Origin: Sulfolobales archaeon
GTDB taxonomy: Archaea; Thermoproteota; Thermoprotei_A; Sulfolobales; NBVN01
Length of the DNA: 64,000 bases
Direction of reading: 5' to 3'
NCBI GenBank assembly: GCA_025058345.1
Contig: JANXEN010000002.1
Span: 159,679-223,678, forward strand
Shown: piece after piece, positions 59,935-64,000 of the stretch
Layout: each line of letters opens with the position of its first letter
Position numbering within the stretch: position 1 is the stretch's first letter
Notes under the pieces: generated by a model
The model's input: the letters and a program-made list of their open reading frames with translations, nothing else
What the model was told of the DNA's origin: nothing
Database searches by the model: none
Made by a program: the position numbers and the translations under genes

Positions 59935-61875
59935 ATGGGATTTGATGATCTATACACGTATGTAGTTAATTCTTTCGCGAAATCCGTCTATGACTTAATT
60001 AGCGGTTCATGCAGTAAGGTTTCGTTTGATGATGTGGTTTCTTATGTTGAGGAGCCTTCTAGGAGGGAGTACGGGGATTTAGCTCTACCTCTGCACAGAC
60101 TTTCTAAGGTTTGCGGTATTGGGTTTAATGAGTTTCTGAGGTTGGTGAGTGGGTTAAGGCTTAATGACTTGTTTTCTAGGTCTGAAGTTGTAGGTGGGTA
60201 CTTAAATGCCTTCTTTGATGAGGTCAACTACGCTAGGGCTTTATCTGATTTGATTAAGAGTAGGGGGGAGAGATACGGCTTTGTGGACGATGCTAGGAAG
60301 TTGAAGGTAATTATTGAATTTGTGAGTGCTAACCCAGTCCACCCTCTCCATATAGGGTCTGGGAGGAATGCAGTTCTCGGTGACTTCCTATCAAGGGTTT
60401 TTGAGGTTAGAGGTCATAGAGTTCAGAGGAGGTACTACGTCAATGACTTAGGCCGTCAAGTAGCTGTACTCGTATATGGTTACATTAAGTTAGGGAGGCC
60501 TGAGGTGCCGAACGGTTTAAAGCCTGATGAGTGGTTCGGCTTCCTCTACGCAGTTACAAACACTATAGTGGATATCGTTAGGTTGAGGGGGGAATTATCT
60601 AGTTTAGGTATAGGTGATGATGCATACTTAACTAAGCAGTCTGAATTAGATGAGTTGATGGGGGTTCTTTCTGAGCTTAGGTTGAAGGATGAGTCGCTAG
60701 TTAATCGTTTATTAGAGGAAATCTCTGCTGATGAGGACCCTGAGGGAAGTATTGAGGAATTGATGAGGATGTATGAGGAGGGCAGACCAGAGGTTAAGGA
60801 AGTATTTAGATATGTAGCAGGTAAGGTTCTCTCAGGTATTAACTCAACCTTAAGTAGGTTAGGTATATCTTTCGATAAGTTGGATTGGGAGAGCGACTTA
60901 GTATTCTCAGGTATGGTTAAGGAGGTTCTGGAAATTGCTAAGAGATCTGATTTCTTCACATCCCATAAGGGGGCTCCTGCTCTTGACTTCTCTAAGATAC
61001 AGAGGGATCAGTCAGTTAAATCATTACTTAAGCTCCCTAAGAGTATTGAGATACCTCCATTAATTCTTATGAGGAGTGATGGAACCACCCTATACGTAAC
61101 TAAAGACATCGCTTATTCGTTAATGAAGTTTAGGGACTTTAACGCTGACTTAGTCATAAATGTTGTTGGTAATGAGCAAACGCTTGCTCAAGCCCAACTG
61201 AGGTTAGCGCTATATACGTTAGGATTTAAGGATGAGGCAAGTAAGTTGCTTCACTACTCTTATGAGTTAGTTACGTTACCAGGAATTAAGATGAGCGGTA
61301 GGAGGGGAAGGTACGTAAGCGTCGATCAAGTTCTTGATGGCTTGGAGGTAAGGGTTGAGGAAATAATGAAGTCTCGAGGAATTGTTGTTGAAGATCGGGT
61401 TAAGAAGGCAATAGCTGTAGGGGCCTTCAAATATATGATGCTCTCATCCTCATCTACTAAAGTAATAAATTTCGATCCAGATGCAGCGCTTAACTTAAAT
61501 AGGAATTCAGCACCTTACCTCCAATACACCTACGCTAGGGCGTCAAGTGTCTTAAGGAAGTATGGAAGGGATATAGAATGGGATTTAATAGACTTCACAT
61601 CAGCGAGGAACCCGGTGAGGAGGGAAATACTTCATCTAGTAAGTAAGTTCCCCTACATAGTTAGGAAGGTCTATGAAGACCTAGATCCTGAGTTACTAAC
61701 TACCTACCTTAACAGGTTGGCTGATGTCTTTAATTCCTGGTATGATGTAGAACCAATAATTCATGAAGTTGATGAAGGTGTTAAGCAGTTTAAGCTATTC
61801 CTCACATATTCTGTGGGGGTAGTGATTAAAAACGGCCTCTACGTGATGGGTATAGATGTTTTAGAGAGGATTTAA
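59935..61875 (+). CDS. argS: Arginyl-tRNA synthetase
   Basis: Class I enzyme charging tRNA-Arg. 646 residues from ATG 59935, five bases after GAGGGT. The HIGH-equivalent is in SANPVHPLHIGSGRNAVLGD (about 132-151), and LPGIKMSGRRGRYVSVDQVL holds the KMSK-equivalent. The C-terminal DALR domain ends the protein (NRNSAPYLQYTYARASSVLR to YSVGVVIKNGLYVMGI). The N-terminal Add1 domain is present. Typical length. Confidence 0.96.
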   Translation: MGFDDLYTYVVNSFAKSVYDLISGSCSKVSFDDVVSYVEEPSRREYGDLALPLHRLSKVCGIGFNEFLRLVSGLRLNDLFSRSEVVGGYLNAFFDEVNYARALSDLIKSRGERYGFVDDARKLKVIIEFVSANPVHPLHIGSGRNAVLGDFLSRVFEVRGHRVQRRYYVNDLGRQVAVLVYGYIKLGRPEVPNGLKPDEWFGFLYAVTNTIVDIVRLRGELSSLGIGDDAYLTKQSELDELMGVLSELRLKDESLVNRLLEEISADEDPEGSIEELMRMYEEGRPEVKEVFRYVAGKVLSGINSTLSRLGISFDKLDWESDLVFSGMVKEVLEIAKRSDFFTSHKGAPALDFSKIQRDQSVKSLLKLPKSIEIPPLILMRSDGTTLYVTKDIAYSLMKFRDFNADLVINVVGNEQTLAQAQLRLALYTLGFKDEASKLLHYSYELVTLPGIKMSGRRGRYVSVDQVLDGLEVRVEEIMKSRGIVVEDRVKKAIAVGAFKYMMLSSSSTKVINFDPDAALNLNRNSAPYLQYTYARASSVLRKYGRDIEWDLIDFTSARNPVRREILHLVSKFPYIVRKVYEDLDPELLTTYLNRLADVFNSWYDVEPIIHEVDEGVKQFKLFLTYSVGVVIKNGLYVMGIDVLERI

Positions 61876-61925
61876 TTACTGTATCACCTATCCGCTTCTA
61901 GGTAAGTATTTAGGGTTCTAATTAA

Positions 61926-64000
<2,075 letters not shown>

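Noticed and set aside
60546-60959. 137-codon minus-strand frame
   Set aside because: Shadow of argS; the Ser/Leu-rich composition is typical of antisense frames in this genome.

Overview
This is an archaeal chromosome segment, most likely from a hyperthermophilic anaerobic member of the Thermoproteota (Desulfurococcales or a close relative). The evidence is the archaeal order of ribosomal and housekeeping genes, archaeal forms of Adk, Cmk, Cbf5, aIF5B, aRF1, Rpo3 and Rpo10, a spliced intron in cbf5, a fused ferredoxin-type 2-oxoacid oxidoreductase, and A/T-rich DNA with TATA boxes. Most starts sit 5-9 bases after a GGTG-type ribosome binding site. TTG and GTG starts are common, and I used this signal to choose between nested starts.

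Layout. (1) 0-5.5 kb: the end of the spc-like ribosomal operon (uL15, SecY, AdkA, an EMC3/DUF106 insertase, eL34, Cmk, eL14, Cbf5), then tRNA-Ser(UGA). (2) 5.6-7.0 kb: a membrane-anchored surface protein and an AT-rich gap. (3) 7.0-12.5 kb: a zinc-finger-like protein, both subunits of a 2-oxoacid:ferredoxin oxidoreductase, a DUF1122-like protein, a pyrimidine-dimer glycosylase-like protein and a D-2-hydroxyacid dehydrogenase. (4) 12.7-23.5 kb: an accessory region rich in secreted products (a 942-residue surface protein behind a structured leader, a second anchored protein, a subtilase, a matrixin-like protease) with an orphan DNA methylase, a DHDPS-family aldolase, a YgjP-like metalloprotein and a TspO-like membrane protein. 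(5) 23.5-28.8 kb: a UxaA-family hydrolase and a divergent FmdE plus iron/oxyanion-type ABC importer operon. (6) 28.9-39.7 kb: a TRAP transporter (DctPQM), two tandem glycyl radical enzymes, their activase and a fumarate-reductase-like flavoprotein. (7) 39.7-42.5 kb, minus strand: a sulfur relay/Fe-S operon (DsrE-like, TusA, IscS, IscU, HTH regulator). (8) 42.6-53.7 kb: a long run of uS13, uS4, uS11, Rpo3, eL18, uL13, uS9, Rpo10, uS2, MEMO, the lower isoprenoid pathway (IPK, IDI-2, prenyl synthase) and GltX. (9) 53.7-64 kb: translation genes (aRF1, aIF5B, eS28, eL24, NDK, L7Ae, ArgS), small Cys-rich archaeal proteins, and a Cdc48 AAA+ ATPase that runs off the end of the window.

The best candidate for an undescribed system is region 6. 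A TRAP importer for a small organic acid adjoins two glycyl radical enzymes with intact Cys, Glu and Gly residues, one activating enzyme, and a soluble FAD reductase-like protein. This suggests import of a hydroxylated or sulfonated organic acid, radical cleavage or dehydration, then a redox step. The substrate cannot be read from the sequence. Other notable points are a 33-nt bulge-helix-bulge intron that splits the catalytic Asp codon of cbf5, a 115-bp near-identical N-terminal cassette shared by two unrelated exported proteins, a probable structured 5' leader at 12653-12717, a direct-repeat operator in front of fmdE, and a Cys-rich gene that appears to start at CTG.
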